Counted from the first letter of the stretch, positions 14,756-24,400 are shown. The stretch is 29,246 nucleotides of DNA from an uncultured Demequina sp. (GCA_937925595.1 CALALQ010000467.1:1-29246), one strand, 5' to 3'. The notes: generated by a model from the letters alone, not told the origin. Numbers and translations are program-made.

Positions 14756-15649
14756 GTGAGCGGCACCCTGATCCTCACCCTCGTGCTCGCCGTGGGTGTC
14801 GGGCTCGCGCTAGGGACGCTCGGCGGTGGCGGGTCGATCCTGACCGTCCCGCTGCTCACCTACATCGCGGGCATGCCCCCGAAAGAGGCCATCGCGGCCT
14901 CGCTGCTGATCGTCGGCGTGACCTCGTTGTCCAGCCTCGTCGTGCACGCCCGGCACCGTCGAGTCCGATGGCGCACCGGGCTCATCTTCGGAGCCGCTGG
15001 CATGGTGGGCGCCTTCGCCGGAGGACTCATCGGAGGCCAGCTCCCCGGTGCCGTGCTGATGGTGGCCTTCGCGATCATGATGATCGCCACCGCGATCGCG
15101 ATGGTCACCAGAAAGCCCAGGCGCGACACCGACCAACCCACGGCCGATGCCGGGAGCGAGCGCGCCCACTCGCTGCCGATGCTGCGGACCATGCTCGAAG
15201 GCATCGTCGTCGGCCTCATCACCGGGATCGTCGGCGCCGGCGGCGGCTTCCTCGTCGTCCCCGCCCTCGTGCTGCTGGGCGGCCTCAGCATGCCGGTGGC
15301 CGTGGGCACCTCACTGCTGGTGATCGCGATGAAGTCCTTCGCCGGACTCGCCGGCTACCTGACCACGGTGACCCTCGACTGGCCCCTGGTGGCCGCGGTC
15401 ACTGCGATGGCCGTGCTCGGAGCGCTCCTCGGTGCGCGCCTGTCAGGACGCATACCAGCCGACGCCCTCCAGAAGGTCTTCGGCGTCTTCGTCCTGCTCA
15501 CCGGAACGCTCGTGCTCGTGATCGAGCTGCCGCCGGCCTGGGCGATCGCCGCCGGAGGCCTCGGACTCATCACGGTGGTCCTCGTCCTCGTCTGCCGGCT
15601 GACCGCTCTCAACTGTCCCTTCGGCCTAGCCCGGCCGACCCCGGGCTGA
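14756..15649 (+). CDS. TauE/SafE-family sulfite/sulfur-compound exporter
   Basis: A 297-aa membrane permease of the TauE/SafE family with about eight hydrophobic segments. The N-terminal repeat has LGTLGGGGSILTVPLLTYI with PPKEAIAASLLIVGVTS; the second repeat has GIVGAGGGFLVVPALVLLGG and AVGTSLLVIAMKSFAG. Family members export sulfite or other sulfonates. Following a persulfide dioxygenase and rhodanese in a CstR operon, export of toxic sulfite is the natural role, as with TauE in the staphylococcal cst operon. The GTG start (14756) has GGTGAG upstream. The C-terminus (VCRLTALNCPFG) carries one cysteine. Confidence 0.88.
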   Translation: MSGTLILTLVLAVGVGLALGTLGGGGSILTVPLLTYIAGMPPKEAIAASLLIVGVTSLSSLVVHARHRRVRWRTGLIFGAAGMVGAFAGGLIGGQLPGAVLMVAFAIMMIATAIAMVTRKPRRDTDQPTADAGSERAHSLPMLRTMLEGIVVGLITGIVGAGGGFLVVPALVLLGGLSMPVAVGTSLLVIAMKSFAGLAGYLTTVTLDWPLVAAVTAMAVLGALLGARLSGRIPADALQKVFGVFVLLTGTLVLVIELPPAWAIAAGGLGLITVVLVLVCRLTALNCPFGLARPTPG

Positions 15650-15703
15650 ACCACTTCACCTCACAACACACCGTCGCCGACCAGACTCCGGAGCCCCACC
15701 CTC

Positions 15704-16069
15704 ATGACAACCATCGACCTCACCGAAGACGCATTCTCAGCCGCCATCACCGACCATCCCATCGTGCTGGTCGACTTCTGGGCCGCCTGGTGCGGACCAT
15801 GCCGCAGCTTCGCCCCCGTCTTCGAGGCCGCGTCCACCGAGCATCCCGACATCCTGTTCGCCAAGGTCGACACCGAGGCCCAGGCATCCCTGGCCGCCGC
15901 CGCACAGATCACCTCCATCCCCACGCTGATGGGCTTCAAAGACGGCGTCCTGGTCTACTCCCAGCCCGGAGCGCTCCCGGCCAAAGCGCTCCACGACCTG
16001 ATCGGCAAAATCCGCGACCTCGACATGGACCACGTGCGCGCGCAAATGCAGGCGTCCGACCCTCGCTAG
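15704..16069 (+). CDS. trxA: Thioredoxin
   Basis: A 121-aa cytoplasmic thioredoxin with the standard active site FWAAWCGPCRSFAP at about 24-37 and the cis-proline loop SIPTLMGFKDG. It is somewhat longer than the usual 105-110 residues because of a C-terminal extension (MDHVRAQMQASDPR). As the fourth gene of the persulfide operon it could reduce protein persulfides or the rhodanese products, and could feed electrons to the CcdA encoded at 10342. ATG 15704 has no strong ribosome site; a 54-bp gap separates it from tauE. Confidence 0.92.
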   Translation: MTTIDLTEDAFSAAITDHPIVLVDFWAAWCGPCRSFAPVFEAASTEHPDILFAKVDTEAQASLAAAAQITSIPTLMGFKDGVLVYSQPGALPAKALHDLIGKIRDLDMDHVRAQMQASDPR

Positions 16070-16147
16070 AACAGGGAGCGCATCATTTCCGGGCTCAGAG
16101 TCGAGACATCGGCCGACACGCGGACGCGGGCGTCCGAGACTGCGCCC

Positions 16148-17794
16148 TTGCCGCTATGGGCCGCGATGCCAGTCGCCGGCGTGGCCGGGCTCGCGATGGA
16201 TGCGGCGTTCCCCGCACTCGGGTGGTGGCCGCTGGCGTTCGTCTCGGTGACGTTGTCCCTGGTCATTCTCATCGGGCGACGGTCCTGGGGGGCGCTGCTG
16301 GTCGGGACAGTCTTCGGCGCAGCGTTCTGGTTTCCTCACGTGTCCTGGTCGGCGCAGTTTCTCGGGGAGCATCCGCTGAGCTGGGTCCCGTGGGTGGCCC
16401 TGGCTGGCGCGCTGACGATCTACACGGCTGTGCTGACGGTGCCGATCGCCCGCGCCTACCGATGGCTGCCGCGCCGGCGCAACGCTTTCGCGATGCGGCT
16501 GCTGGCGCTGCCGCTGCTGGTAGCGGGAGCCTGGACGATCCGCGAACTCATCATGGGCTCCTGGCCCTACGGCGGATTCCCGTGGGGACGGGTGGCGATG
16601 AGCCAATCGGAAAGCCCGATCGCTCCGGTCGCGTCATGGGTCGGCGTCTCCGGCCTGGGCTTCCTGATGGTCGCCGTGTGCGCCGCCGCGATCGAAGCAG
16701 TCCGTTGGATCGTGCGCGCGCAACCGGCACGCGGTAACGCCGCCGAGCACCCGAGAACACCTCTCGCCTCGTGGGCGGCGTCGATCCCCGTGCTCGGTCT
16801 CGCAGCGGTGATGGTCCTGGTGCCGCAGTTCCCGACCAGTCACGCGGGCACCATCCGGGTGGGCGCTGTGCAGGGCAACGGCCCCGCCGCGTACGTCGAT
16901 GAGCACGAACCGGGCGCGGTCCTGGAATCTCAGCTCGCCGCTTCCGCCCCTCTCGAAGACGAACAGGTCGACATCGTGCTCTGGCCCGAGGGCGGCGTCG
17001 ACAGTGATCCCCTCGCCGACGAGGCCACCGCTCACGCGCTCGACGATGCAGCCGCCCGATACGACGCCCCGATCCTGCTCAACGCCGCCGCGGCAGACGG
17101 CCACCTCGTCTACAACACTTCCGTCCTCTGGACCTCGAACGGGCCGACGGCCGCGCACGCCAAACGCCATCCCGTCCCCTTCGGCGAGTACGTGCCCGAC
17201 CGGTGGTTCTACGGCGCGCTCGTGCCCAGCCTGGTAGACCTCCTAGAACGCGAGTACGCCGCCGGCGTCGACACACCCGCCATCGAGGACGACGGCGTAG
17301 AGGTGGGACTGGCGATCTGCTTCGACGTGGCCTTCGATGACGTCATTCACGAAGGCGCGCACAGCGGTGCCCAGGTGCTCATGTTCCAGACGAACAACGC
17401 CGACTTTCGCGACACCGATGAACACCTGCAACAGCTTGCGTTCGCGCGCATGCGCGCCATCGAGACCGGCCGCAGCGTCGTCAACCTCTCCACCACCGGC
17501 ACCAGCCAGGTACTCGCCCCGAACGGCGCCACGCTGGCCGCACTAGCCGCGGACGAACCCGGACTCATGATCGCCGACCTTGAGCTCCGGGACGGGCTCA
17601 CCGCCGCCGTCATGTTGGCGCAGTCGATCAACACGCTGATCGTCTCAGGCACTCTCGCCGGCTTTCTCGTCCTCGCCTTCCTCCTCCTGCGAGACCGTGC
17701 ATCCTCGCGACACCATCGGGTGCTGGACTCCAGCCAACGAAGCAGCATCGGCCTGCACGAGTGCGCCGACGCGCATCGCCGAGAGCGCTTGTAG
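16148..17794 (+). CDS. lnt: Apolipoprotein N-acyltransferase
   Basis: An Lnt-type enzyme: N-terminal membrane region with about six segments, then a nitrilase-fold domain with the catalytic triad Glu (LWPEGGVD), Lys (HAKRHPVPFGEYVP) and Cys (LAICFDVAF), and a last membrane helix (TLIVSGTLAGFLVLAFLLL). It N-acylates lipoproteins, and a lipoprotein is encoded at 11208. The start is uncertain. TTG 16148 lacks a ribosome site, whereas AGGGAG (16073-16078) lies 6 nt before an in-frame ATT at 16085, just after the thioredoxin stop. The last 35 or so residues after LRDR are low-quality and run antisense to the methyltransferase 3' end, so the natural C-terminus is probably replaced at a junction. 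Confidence 0.85.
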   Translation: MPLWAAMPVAGVAGLAMDAAFPALGWWPLAFVSVTLSLVILIGRRSWGALLVGTVFGAAFWFPHVSWSAQFLGEHPLSWVPWVALAGALTIYTAVLTVPIARAYRWLPRRRNAFAMRLLALPLLVAGAWTIRELIMGSWPYGGFPWGRVAMSQSESPIAPVASWVGVSGLGFLMVAVCAAAIEAVRWIVRAQPARGNAAEHPRTPLASWAASIPVLGLAAVMVLVPQFPTSHAGTIRVGAVQGNGPAAYVDEHEPGAVLESQLAASAPLEDEQVDIVLWPEGGVDSDPLADEATAHALDDAAARYDAPILLNAAAADGHLVYNTSVLWTSNGPTAAHAKRHPVPFGEYVPDRWFYGALVPSLVDLLEREYAAGVDTPAIEDDGVEVGLAICFDVAFDDVIHEGAHSGAQVLMFQTNNADFRDTDEHLQQLAFARMRAIETGRSVVNLSTTGTSQVLAPNGATLAALAADEPGLMIADLELRDGLTAAVMLAQSINTLIVSGTLAGFLVLAFLLLRDRASSRHHRVLDSSQRSSIGLHECADAHRRERL

Positions 17795-18848
17795 CGGAAG
17801 AACGCCGTTGCCGAGCGCAGCGATCTGCTGATTAGCCGTGAGTTGATGGATCGGATCAGTGATCCAACCACTGGGGAGACCCATCAACCACTCCACGAAC
17901 TCGGGCGACGGCCGCGGTCCACTAGTCCTGTCTAGCAGCGCTGGCGCGATTCGTCCTGTCACATGCTCCCATCGGGCGATGGCGCGGGCGTAGCGTCCCC
18001 AGCGGCGAAGATGTCCTCGATCAGGAACCACAGCATCTCGGGTTCGCTGCTCTTGCTCTGCAAGCCAGCCGGCCCGTTTAGCGCGAGGTCGATGATCTGA
18101 TGCGAGAGCACGATCGTCCCCCGCCTCGCCCTCACCTGTTCCAGTGACTCGCCGCCACGAGTCGAGTCCGTGGCGAGCGGCGTCCTGAACAGTGCCCCGG
18201 CTGCGGGCGAGGATGAAGACGCGAAGCCTGGGATGAGGAGCGCCGACAAGGGACGCTGGTAGGCCGATCCATTGCGTGTCATACCGCAGGTCGGCCAGAT
18301 CGCCGAGTACGGCGCCGACTGCCCGGAGAGGTCGAGCTGCGAGGTCTCCCAGACCCCACGGGTCGGGTTCCACTTCGCGAAGGGCTGCATCGCCGGGGGT
18401 TGCGTGGTCGGGATTGCTTTGCGCATCGTCGTCTTCTTCTAGGGGTGCGCGGACGGCGGGTGAGGACAGCAGGCCGCGCACGTTCTCGATGACGACGAGC
18501 TGGGGTTGCAGCGCGTCGATCGCGGCGGCCATGTACGACCAGAGCCCGGAGCGGGTGCCGGGCGCGAGGCCGGCGCGCTTGCCCACGGTCGAGACGTCCT
18601 GGCAGGGGAAGCCTCCACAGAGAACATCGACCGGCTCGACGGTGCGCCAGTCGATGGTGGTGATGTCGCCCAGGTTGGGGGGCGTCGGGTCAGTGGTGGG
18701 CGAAGATGCGGGAGACGTGTTCGTTGTTCTCGGAGAACCAGATCGTCTCGCCATCCAAGGCGTGTTCGACGGCGAGGTCGAGACCGCCGTACCCGGAGAA
18801 CAGTGATCCGACCCTGAGTGGGCGAGTCCGGTCGTGAGGGTCGTGCAT
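17645..18848 (-). pseudogene. C5-cytosine DNA methyltransferase, frameshifted
   Basis: A Dcm-type methyltransferase in two frames. The N-terminus (ATG 18848) has the SAM motif VGSLFSGYGGLDLAVEHAL and ends at a TGA (18690-18692) after RIFAHH. One base less on the minus strand near there joins it to PNLGDITTIDW, GGFPCQDVS (catalytic Cys, motif IV), VIENVRGLL (motif VI), the motif VIII region (GLPASLVGAPHPRLRVFILAR) and QIAALGNGVLPLQALSAM (motifs IX-X). The intact protein would be about 400 aa. The 3' end overlaps lnt antisense by 150 bp. No partner endonuclease is visible, so it is a solitary methyltransferase, likely for protecting the mobile element. It could be a real mutation or a sequencing error. 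Confidence 0.75.
17959..18426 (-). CDS. Alternative-frame protein inside the methyltransferase gene
   Basis: This 155-codon frame lies fully within the methyltransferase, on the same strand in another frame. Its product has a patterned, non-random look: TTQPPAMQPFAKWNPTRGVW, ETSQLDLSGQSAPYSAIWPT, GMTRNGSAYQRP, FRTPLATDSTRGGESLEQVR, and a charged DIFAAGDATP tail. I recall similar sequences annotated as hypothetical proteins beside methyltransferases in actinobacterial elements and phages. It could be a real overprinted gene or a frame conserved only because the methyltransferase is. No ribosome site was identified for ATG 18426. Confidence 0.4.
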   Translation of the reverse strand: MRKAIPTTQPPAMQPFAKWNPTRGVWETSQLDLSGQSAPYSAIWPTCGMTRNGSAYQRPLSALLIPGFASSSSPAAGALFRTPLATDSTRGGESLEQVRARRGTIVLSHQIIDLALNGPAGLQSKSSEPEMLWFLIEDIFAAGDATPAPSPDGSM

Positions 18849-19162
18849 GAGGGCTCCGGTTGACGGGTGATCCCGGTCGGACTTCACGCATGAGGTCACC
18901 ACCGGGCTGGTCAGCGACCAGGTGCGCGACCACTCGAACCGCCACCGCTTGCCTCGTCGCCGATGCCGTGACCCGCGCGCGGCGCACCACCCCCGCGTAC
19001 TTCGGAATCCGTGACTCAGGCGGCGCCGCCAGCTCTCGTTCGCCGGCCCACCGAGCCATCACACGTCTTTCAGACGAGGCCGTTTCGGGCTTTGTCGCAT
19101 CTGATGCGACCGGTCTCGCGGGCTCACCTGCTCTCCGAGCGCGGCCGGAAGGAGCAGCCGAG
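18849..19162. other. Candidate oriT/control region upstream of the relaxase
   Basis: This 314-bp stretch without a convincing gene separates the divergent methyltransferase and relaxase. It holds a perfect 8-1-8 inverted repeat GTCGCATCTGATGCGAC (19094-19110) and a hairpin CGTCTTTCAGACG (19064-19076). MobF relaxases nick at an oriT near their own gene, usually beside such hairpins. I see no certain nic sequence, and the repeats could be an operator instead. An open frame crossing it is only an upstream extension of the relaxase frame. Confidence 0.4.
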
Positions 19163-22100
19163 GTGACGGTTTCGATGCGCGTGATGAGCGCGGGCGATGG
19201 ATACAAGTACCTGTTGAAGTCCATCGCCGCGGGCGACGGCGACCGGAGCCTGAGCACGCCGCTGACCCGCTACTACGCGGAGGCGGGCACGCCGCCGGGC
19301 TTCTGGATGGGCTCGGGGCTGGGTCGTCTCGGGCACGGCGACCTGGTCGAGGGAGGGCAGGTCTCTGAAGCTCAGCTCGCGCTGTTGGTCGGGATGGGCC
19401 ATGACCCGATCACGGGCGAGCCGCTGGGCCGCGCCCACCAGCAGTTCGCGTCGATCACCGAGCGGATCAAGCAGCGCGTCGACGCCCTCGACCCCGAGTT
19501 GGGGCCGGCGACTCGAGCGCAGGAAGTGGCCGCGATCGAGGCGGAGGAAGCCGAGCGCGGCACCCGCCGCGCAGTAGCCGGTTACGACTTCACATTCAGC
19601 GTGCCCAAGTCAGTCTCCACGATCTGGGCGGTCGCGGACGCCGGCACCCAAGCCCTGATCGCGGACGCCCATCATGCGGCGGTTGCAGAGCTGGTTGCGT
19701 TCCTCGAACGCGAGGTTGCCGCAACCCGCGTCGGTGCAACCGGGCCGGACGGCGCGGTTGCGCACGTCGACGTCGCCGGTGTCGTGGCCGCGGCATTCGA
19801 TCACTACGACAGCCGTGCGGGCGACCCGCAGTTGCACACCCACGTCGTCGTCAGCAACAAGGTCCTGACCGTGCAGGACGGCCGCTGGCGGACCCTCGCC
19901 GGCCGGCCGATGCACTCCGTGGTCGTCGCAGTCTCCGAGCTCTACAACGCCGCGCTGGCCGACCAGCTCACCCGCGTCCTCGGCGTCGAATGGGAAGCAC
20001 GCGAACGGGGCAGGGACCGGAACCCGGCATGGGAAATCGAGGGCGTGCCCGACGAGCTGGTGACCGAGTTCTCCACCCGGTCCCGACACATCGAGGCCGA
20101 GAAAGACCGCCTCATCGCCGGCTACGTCGCCAAGCACGGCAGGCAGCCCTCCGCGCGAACGGTGCTGAAACTTCGGGCGCAGGCGACGCTCGCCACGAGG
20201 CCGGAGAAGCAGGTCCGGTCGCTGGCCGACCTCACCGCCGAGTGGCGGCAGCGCGCCGGCCGGGTGCTGCGCCGGGACGCGAACGGCTGGGCGCGCACGT
20301 TCACCGCATCCACCGCAGACGCACCGCGGCGGGTGCTGCGCGCCGACGACGTGCCGCTGGATGTGGTGCGCGAGGTCGGGCAGACCGTGATGGAGACGGT
20401 GGGCGAGAAGCGTTCGACCTGGACCCGCTGGAACCTGCATGCCGAAGCATCCCGGCAGTTGATGGGGTGGCGGTTCGCCAGCATCCAGGACCGGGAGGCG
20501 ATCACCGGGCTCGTGGTCGATGCCGCCGAGCACGCTTCGCTGCGGCTGACGCCGCCGGAGCTGGCGTCGAGCCCGTTGCAGTTCCGCCGCGTGGACGGCA
20601 CCTCTCGGTTCCGGCCGCACGCCTCGACCCTGTTCTCATCCGAAGTCCTGCTGGCCGCCGAAGACCGACTCCTGGCGCGTGCCGCCACAACGGCCGGGCC
20701 GGTGGTGCCGTTGGAGACGGTTGAGAGGATCGCCCGCAAGCCCGACGCACGCGGCCGGGTGCTCGGCGAGGATCAGGCCGCGGCCCTTGCCGCGTCGCGG
20801 TCTCCGGTCGGGTCGTGGACGTGCTGGTCGGCCCGGCTGGGGCCGGGAAGACGACGGCGATGAACGGGCTCCGCAGGGCGTGGGAGAAGGAGCACGGCAC
20901 AGGGTCGGTGATCGGGCTCGCCCCCTCGACGGTCGCCGCGCAGGTCCTCGCCGATGACCTCGGCATCGCCACGGAGAACACGGCGAAGTGGTGGCAGAAC
21001 CACCTCATGTACGGGACTACGTTCACGGCCGGGCAGCTCGTCATCATCGACGAGGCGAGCCTGGCCGGCACGATGTCGTTGGATCGGCTCACCCACGAAG
21101 CCGAGAAGGCCGGCGCGAAAGTCCTCCTGGTCGGCGACTGGGGCCAGCTCCAATCACCCGGCGCCGGCGGCAGTTTCGCCATGCTCGTGCACGCCCGCGA
21201 TGACGCCCCCGAGCTGACCGATCTGCACCGCTTCACCAACGAATGGGAGAAGACCACCTCGCTCCAGCTACGCCACGGCCGTGCCGAGGCGATCGACGCC
21301 CTGATCGAGCACGGCCGGATCACCGGCGGCGACGAGGAAGCGATGATCGACGCCGCCTACACAGAATGGCGGGCCGATCTTGCCGCCGGGCGGGCGTCGA
21401 TCCTGGTGACCGAGACCCACGCGACCGTCACCGAGCTGAACGCCAGAGCGCGGGCGGATCGGATCATCGACGGCACCGTAAACCCGACCCGCGAACTGCC
21501 GCTGCGCGACGGCACCGCGGTCTCCGAGGGCGATCTGGTCATCACCCGCGAGAACGACCGGCGGCTCCGCAACGGCCGAACCTGGGTCCGCAACGGCTCC
21601 CGCTGGACCGTCACCGGAGTTCGCGAGGACGGGTCGGTCATCATCCGCCCGGCCGGGCGCAGGTTCGGCGGCGGGATCGTCCTGCCGGCCGACTATGTGG
21701 CCGAGCACCTGGACCTCGGCTACGCGATCACCGCGCACCGCGCCCAGGGCGTCACCACCGACACCGCGCACGCGGTCGTCACCGCCACCACGACGCGGGA
21801 GAACTTCTACGTCTCCATGACCCGCGGCGCCCACAGCAACCACGCCTATGTCACCGTCGACCGAGAGGACGCAGAACACGCGGTGCCGCATCCCGGAGAC
21901 AACCCGAACGTCACCGCTCGCTCGATCCTCTACGGCGTGTTGCAGCACATCGGCGCCGAGCTGTCTGCGCACGAGACGGTCGCTGCCGAGCAGGACCGCT
22001 GGGGCTCGATCGCGCAGCTCGCGGCCGAGTACGACACGATCGCGCAAGCCGCCCAGCACGACCGCTGGGCGACCTTGCTCGCCGCGTCCGGGATCACCGC

Positions 22101-22728
22101 CGAGCAGATCGAAGACGTGCTCGGCTCCGACGCCTACGGCGCGCTGTCGGCCGAGCTGCGTCACGCCGAGGCCAACCACCACGACCTCGACGCGCTGCTC
22201 CCGCGGCTGGTCGCCGCGCGGAGTCTGGACGATGCCGATGACATCGCCTCCGTCCTGCACGCCCGCGTGGCACGCGCCACCGCCCGGCCCGCCGGATCAG
22301 GCCGCACCCGCAAGGCCCCGAGGCTGATCGTCGGACTGATCCCGCACGCCGGCGGGCAGATGGCAGACGACATGCGGCGAGCCCTGGACGAGCGCCGCGA
22401 GCTGATCGAAGGCCGCGCCGACGCCGTGCTCCGCGGCTACCTCACCGATGAGGAGCCGTGGACGGCCGACCTCGGCGCGGCTCCGAGGGGCGACAAGCAG
22501 AAGGCGGCGTGGTGGCGTGCCGCTCGCACCGTCGCCGCCTACCGCGACCGCTACGGCATCACCGACGACCGGACCCCGCTCGGCCCGACGCCGGAGAGCA
22601 CCAGCCAGAAGATCGACGCCATCCGCGCCCGCGCCGCCCTCAACCGCGCCCAGGCGATCGCTCACGAAGGCACGACGGCTGATGCGGTGCGGCCAGCGAC
22701 CACATCACGCCCCGCACCGAGCTTGTGA
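19163..22728 (+). pseudogene. MobF (TrwC/TraA-type) relaxase-helicase, frameshifted
   Basis: The N-terminal part is a TrwC-type relaxase: GDGYKYLLKS near the start with catalytic-type tyrosines, YYAEAGTPPGFWMG, and the metal-binding His225-Thr-His227 in LHTHVVVSNKV. Near 20790-20803 the frame breaks between DQAAALAA and SGRVVDVLVG. The second frame encodes a RecD-like helicase: Walker A GPAGAGKTTAM, LVIIDEASLAG, VLLVGDWGQLQSPG and motif VI GYAITAHRAQGVTTD. The intact protein would be about 1190 aa. The GTG start 19163 has AAGGAG 8 nt upstream. As written, a relaxase-only product would end at 20863, and the helicase could only start at GTG 20815. Either DNA transfer is impaired or one base is missing from the sequence. 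Confidence 0.85.
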
Positions 22729-22750
22729 ACCCGTCCAGCGAGGGCGGCCG

Positions 22751-23755
22751 TCAGAGAGAGCGCCCCGGCGTGCCCGGCGACGGGTGCCGGTGCCCGAACT
22801 CGCGTCCGACCTCGGGCCGCGTCACAGTCCGGTCCGGGGTTCTGTCGGCGTCGAGTAGGTCGATCACGTCGCTGGGCTGGGTGACGAGCGAGGCGAAGCC
22901 TTGCTTGATGAGTTCGTTCGGCCCCGCGCTCGCGACGCTGGTCACCGGGCCGGGCACCGCACCGACGCCCCGGCTGAGTTCGCGTGCGGCGATGACAGTG
23001 GTCATCGACCCGGACCGAGGACCGGCCTCGGGGATCACGGTCGCACCCGAGAGCGCCGCCAGCAGGCGGTTGCGGGCCAGGAACCTGTGTCTGGTCGGTG
23101 CGGCTCCCGGCGGCAGCTCGCTCACCAGCAAGCCGACATCCCCAATGCGATTCAGCAGCTCGCTGTGCCCGGCCGGGTAGGGGCGGTCCAACCCGCCGGC
23201 CAGAACGGCGATCGTCTGACCGCTCGCGGCAAGCACGCTCTTGTGCGCGGCCCCTTCGATCCCATAGGCGCCACCGGAGACGACGACCCGTTCCTCATCG
23301 GCAAGACCCGCCGCCAGCTCGCCCGCGACCTGCTCTCCATAGGCGGTCGCAGCGCGAGCGCCCGTGATCGTGGCCCGATCGCTCAGCGCCGTCATCAAGA
23401 ACGAGACCGCACCGCGAGTCCACAGCAGGTACGGCGCACGATCGCTCAGGTCGTTCAGGCCGGCGGGCCATTCCTTGTCGGCGGGGATGAGCGTGCCGAA
23501 TCCATGCCGCTCCGCCTGAGCCATCTGATCCAGCAGGCCGGGTGTGACCCGCGCCGTCAGTCGTTCGCGCCACATCAGTGTGTCGGCGCGTGCCAGGCCG
23601 GGCACTTCGTCGTCGGACTCGATCAGCCGCAGCGTCTCGACCCCGCCGTGACGGGCCAGGACGTACCCCGTGATCGGGTCGTTCGGCTCGGCGATCATCG
23701 ACAACGCGACCCGCGCCATCCGCTCACCCTGCACCTGCTCCGCCAACGTGGCCAT
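22751..23755 (-). CDS. dprA: DprA/Smf-family DNA-processing protein
   Basis: A 334-aa protein with the DprA Rossmann-like core: ATITGARAATAYG, VVSGGAYGIEGAAH, VLAGGLDRPYPAGH, LVSELPPGAAPTRHRFLARN, then TVIPEAGPRSGSM and AVPGPVTSVASAGPNELIKQ. DprA binds incoming ssDNA and loads RecA; copies on actinobacterial mobile elements are common and probably handle transferred single strands. The N-terminal 90 residues form the helical region seen in many members. ATG 23755 follows GAGAGG. The gene converges on the relaxase with a 22-bp gap. It looks complete. Recent work links DprA relatives to defence, but nothing here calls for that. Confidence 0.9.
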   Translation of the reverse strand: MATLAEQVQGERMARVALSMIAEPNDPITGYVLARHGGVETLRLIESDDEVPGLARADTLMWRERLTARVTPGLLDQMAQAERHGFGTLIPADKEWPAGLNDLSDRAPYLLWTRGAVSFLMTALSDRATITGARAATAYGEQVAGELAAGLADEERVVVSGGAYGIEGAAHKSVLAASGQTIAVLAGGLDRPYPAGHSELLNRIGDVGLLVSELPPGAAPTRHRFLARNRLLAALSGATVIPEAGPRSGSMTTVIAARELSRGVGAVPGPVTSVASAGPNELIKQGFASLVTQPSDVIDLLDADRTPDRTVTRPEVGREFGHRHPSPGTPGRSL

Positions 23756-23965
23756 GATCGGTGTCCTCTCGCTCCAAGGTCACCGACGAGGTACACGCCC
23801 GCCTGCCGATGGGGTTCCCTCTGCCATAGGACAGTCGTAAACTCGGTAGCGAGGCAGGTTCAGCAAACTATGCGGGTCCTTCGGGACGGCCCTTCGCGGG
23901 CACTCGGTTCATAGCCGCCTCCACGACGGAACACCGTCGCGCTATGACGAGGAAAGAGGCCTGCG

Positions 23966-24313
23966 ATGCTCCGCACATCTGTGGCGCTCAGCGCACGAGG
24001 CTATGGCGTGCTCCGCTACGCACCCACGAACCTGCTGCTCAACGCGATCCGTACCCGGCGCGGCCTGAAATGGGGCATCCCCGCGATGCTGCTCGCCGGG
24101 GTCTACTTCTACGCCGCGGCGATCTGCGCCACGATCATCAACCAGGGTGGCCCAGGCTGGCTCTACCTGCTGGTCCTGCTGTTCATCTGGAATGCCTTCA
24201 AGATGCTCTGGATCGGACCCGTCAGCCTCGTCTGGCTCGTGCGGAGCAGGCGCCAGGAGCGCGTCGGAGGCAACCGATACGCTCGGACACGCCGGCAGGC
24301 TTCTTTGACCTGA
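23966..24313 (+). CDS. Small membrane protein of actinobacterial mobile elements
   Basis: A 115-aa protein with two hydrophobic segments ([20 protein letters not shown] and [20 protein letters not shown]), a short NQGGPG turn between them, and basic ends. AAAGAGG lies 7 nt before ATG 23966. I recognise it as a short membrane protein frequently found near relaxase, DprA and small regulators in Micrococcales elements; the role is unknown. The following 87 bp to the next gene have no visible terminator. A longer overlapping frame (from 23944) is a shadow. Confidence 0.75.
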   Translation: MLRTSVALSARGYGVLRYAPTNLLLNAIRTRRGLKWGIPAMLLAGVYFYAAAICATIINQGGPGWLYLLVLLFIWNAFKMLWIGPVSLVWLVRSRRQERVGGNRYARTRRQASLT

Positions 24314-24400
24314 CTCCCGCGCCCCTGGGATGATAGGAGTGTGAACGGCCTCTAGGAGCACGCCTGCTCGTGCCGGAACGTACGAGTCGAAGGAGTGCTG

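Noticed and set aside
14746..16737. 663-codon plus-strand frame over tauE, trxA and lnt
   Set aside because: Its product is Arg/His/Pro-rich and matches no family, whereas the overlapping frames are plain TauE, thioredoxin and Lnt.
18860..19162. Relaxase start at 18860
   Set aside because: The first 101 codons of that frame lack family similarity; GTG 19163 has a ribosome site and starts the conserved TVSMRVMSAGDG region.
22458..22858. Small plus-strand frames at the relaxase-DprA junction
   Set aside because: Shadow frames of the relaxase C-terminus and the antisense of dprA, with no ribosome site and compositionally biased products.
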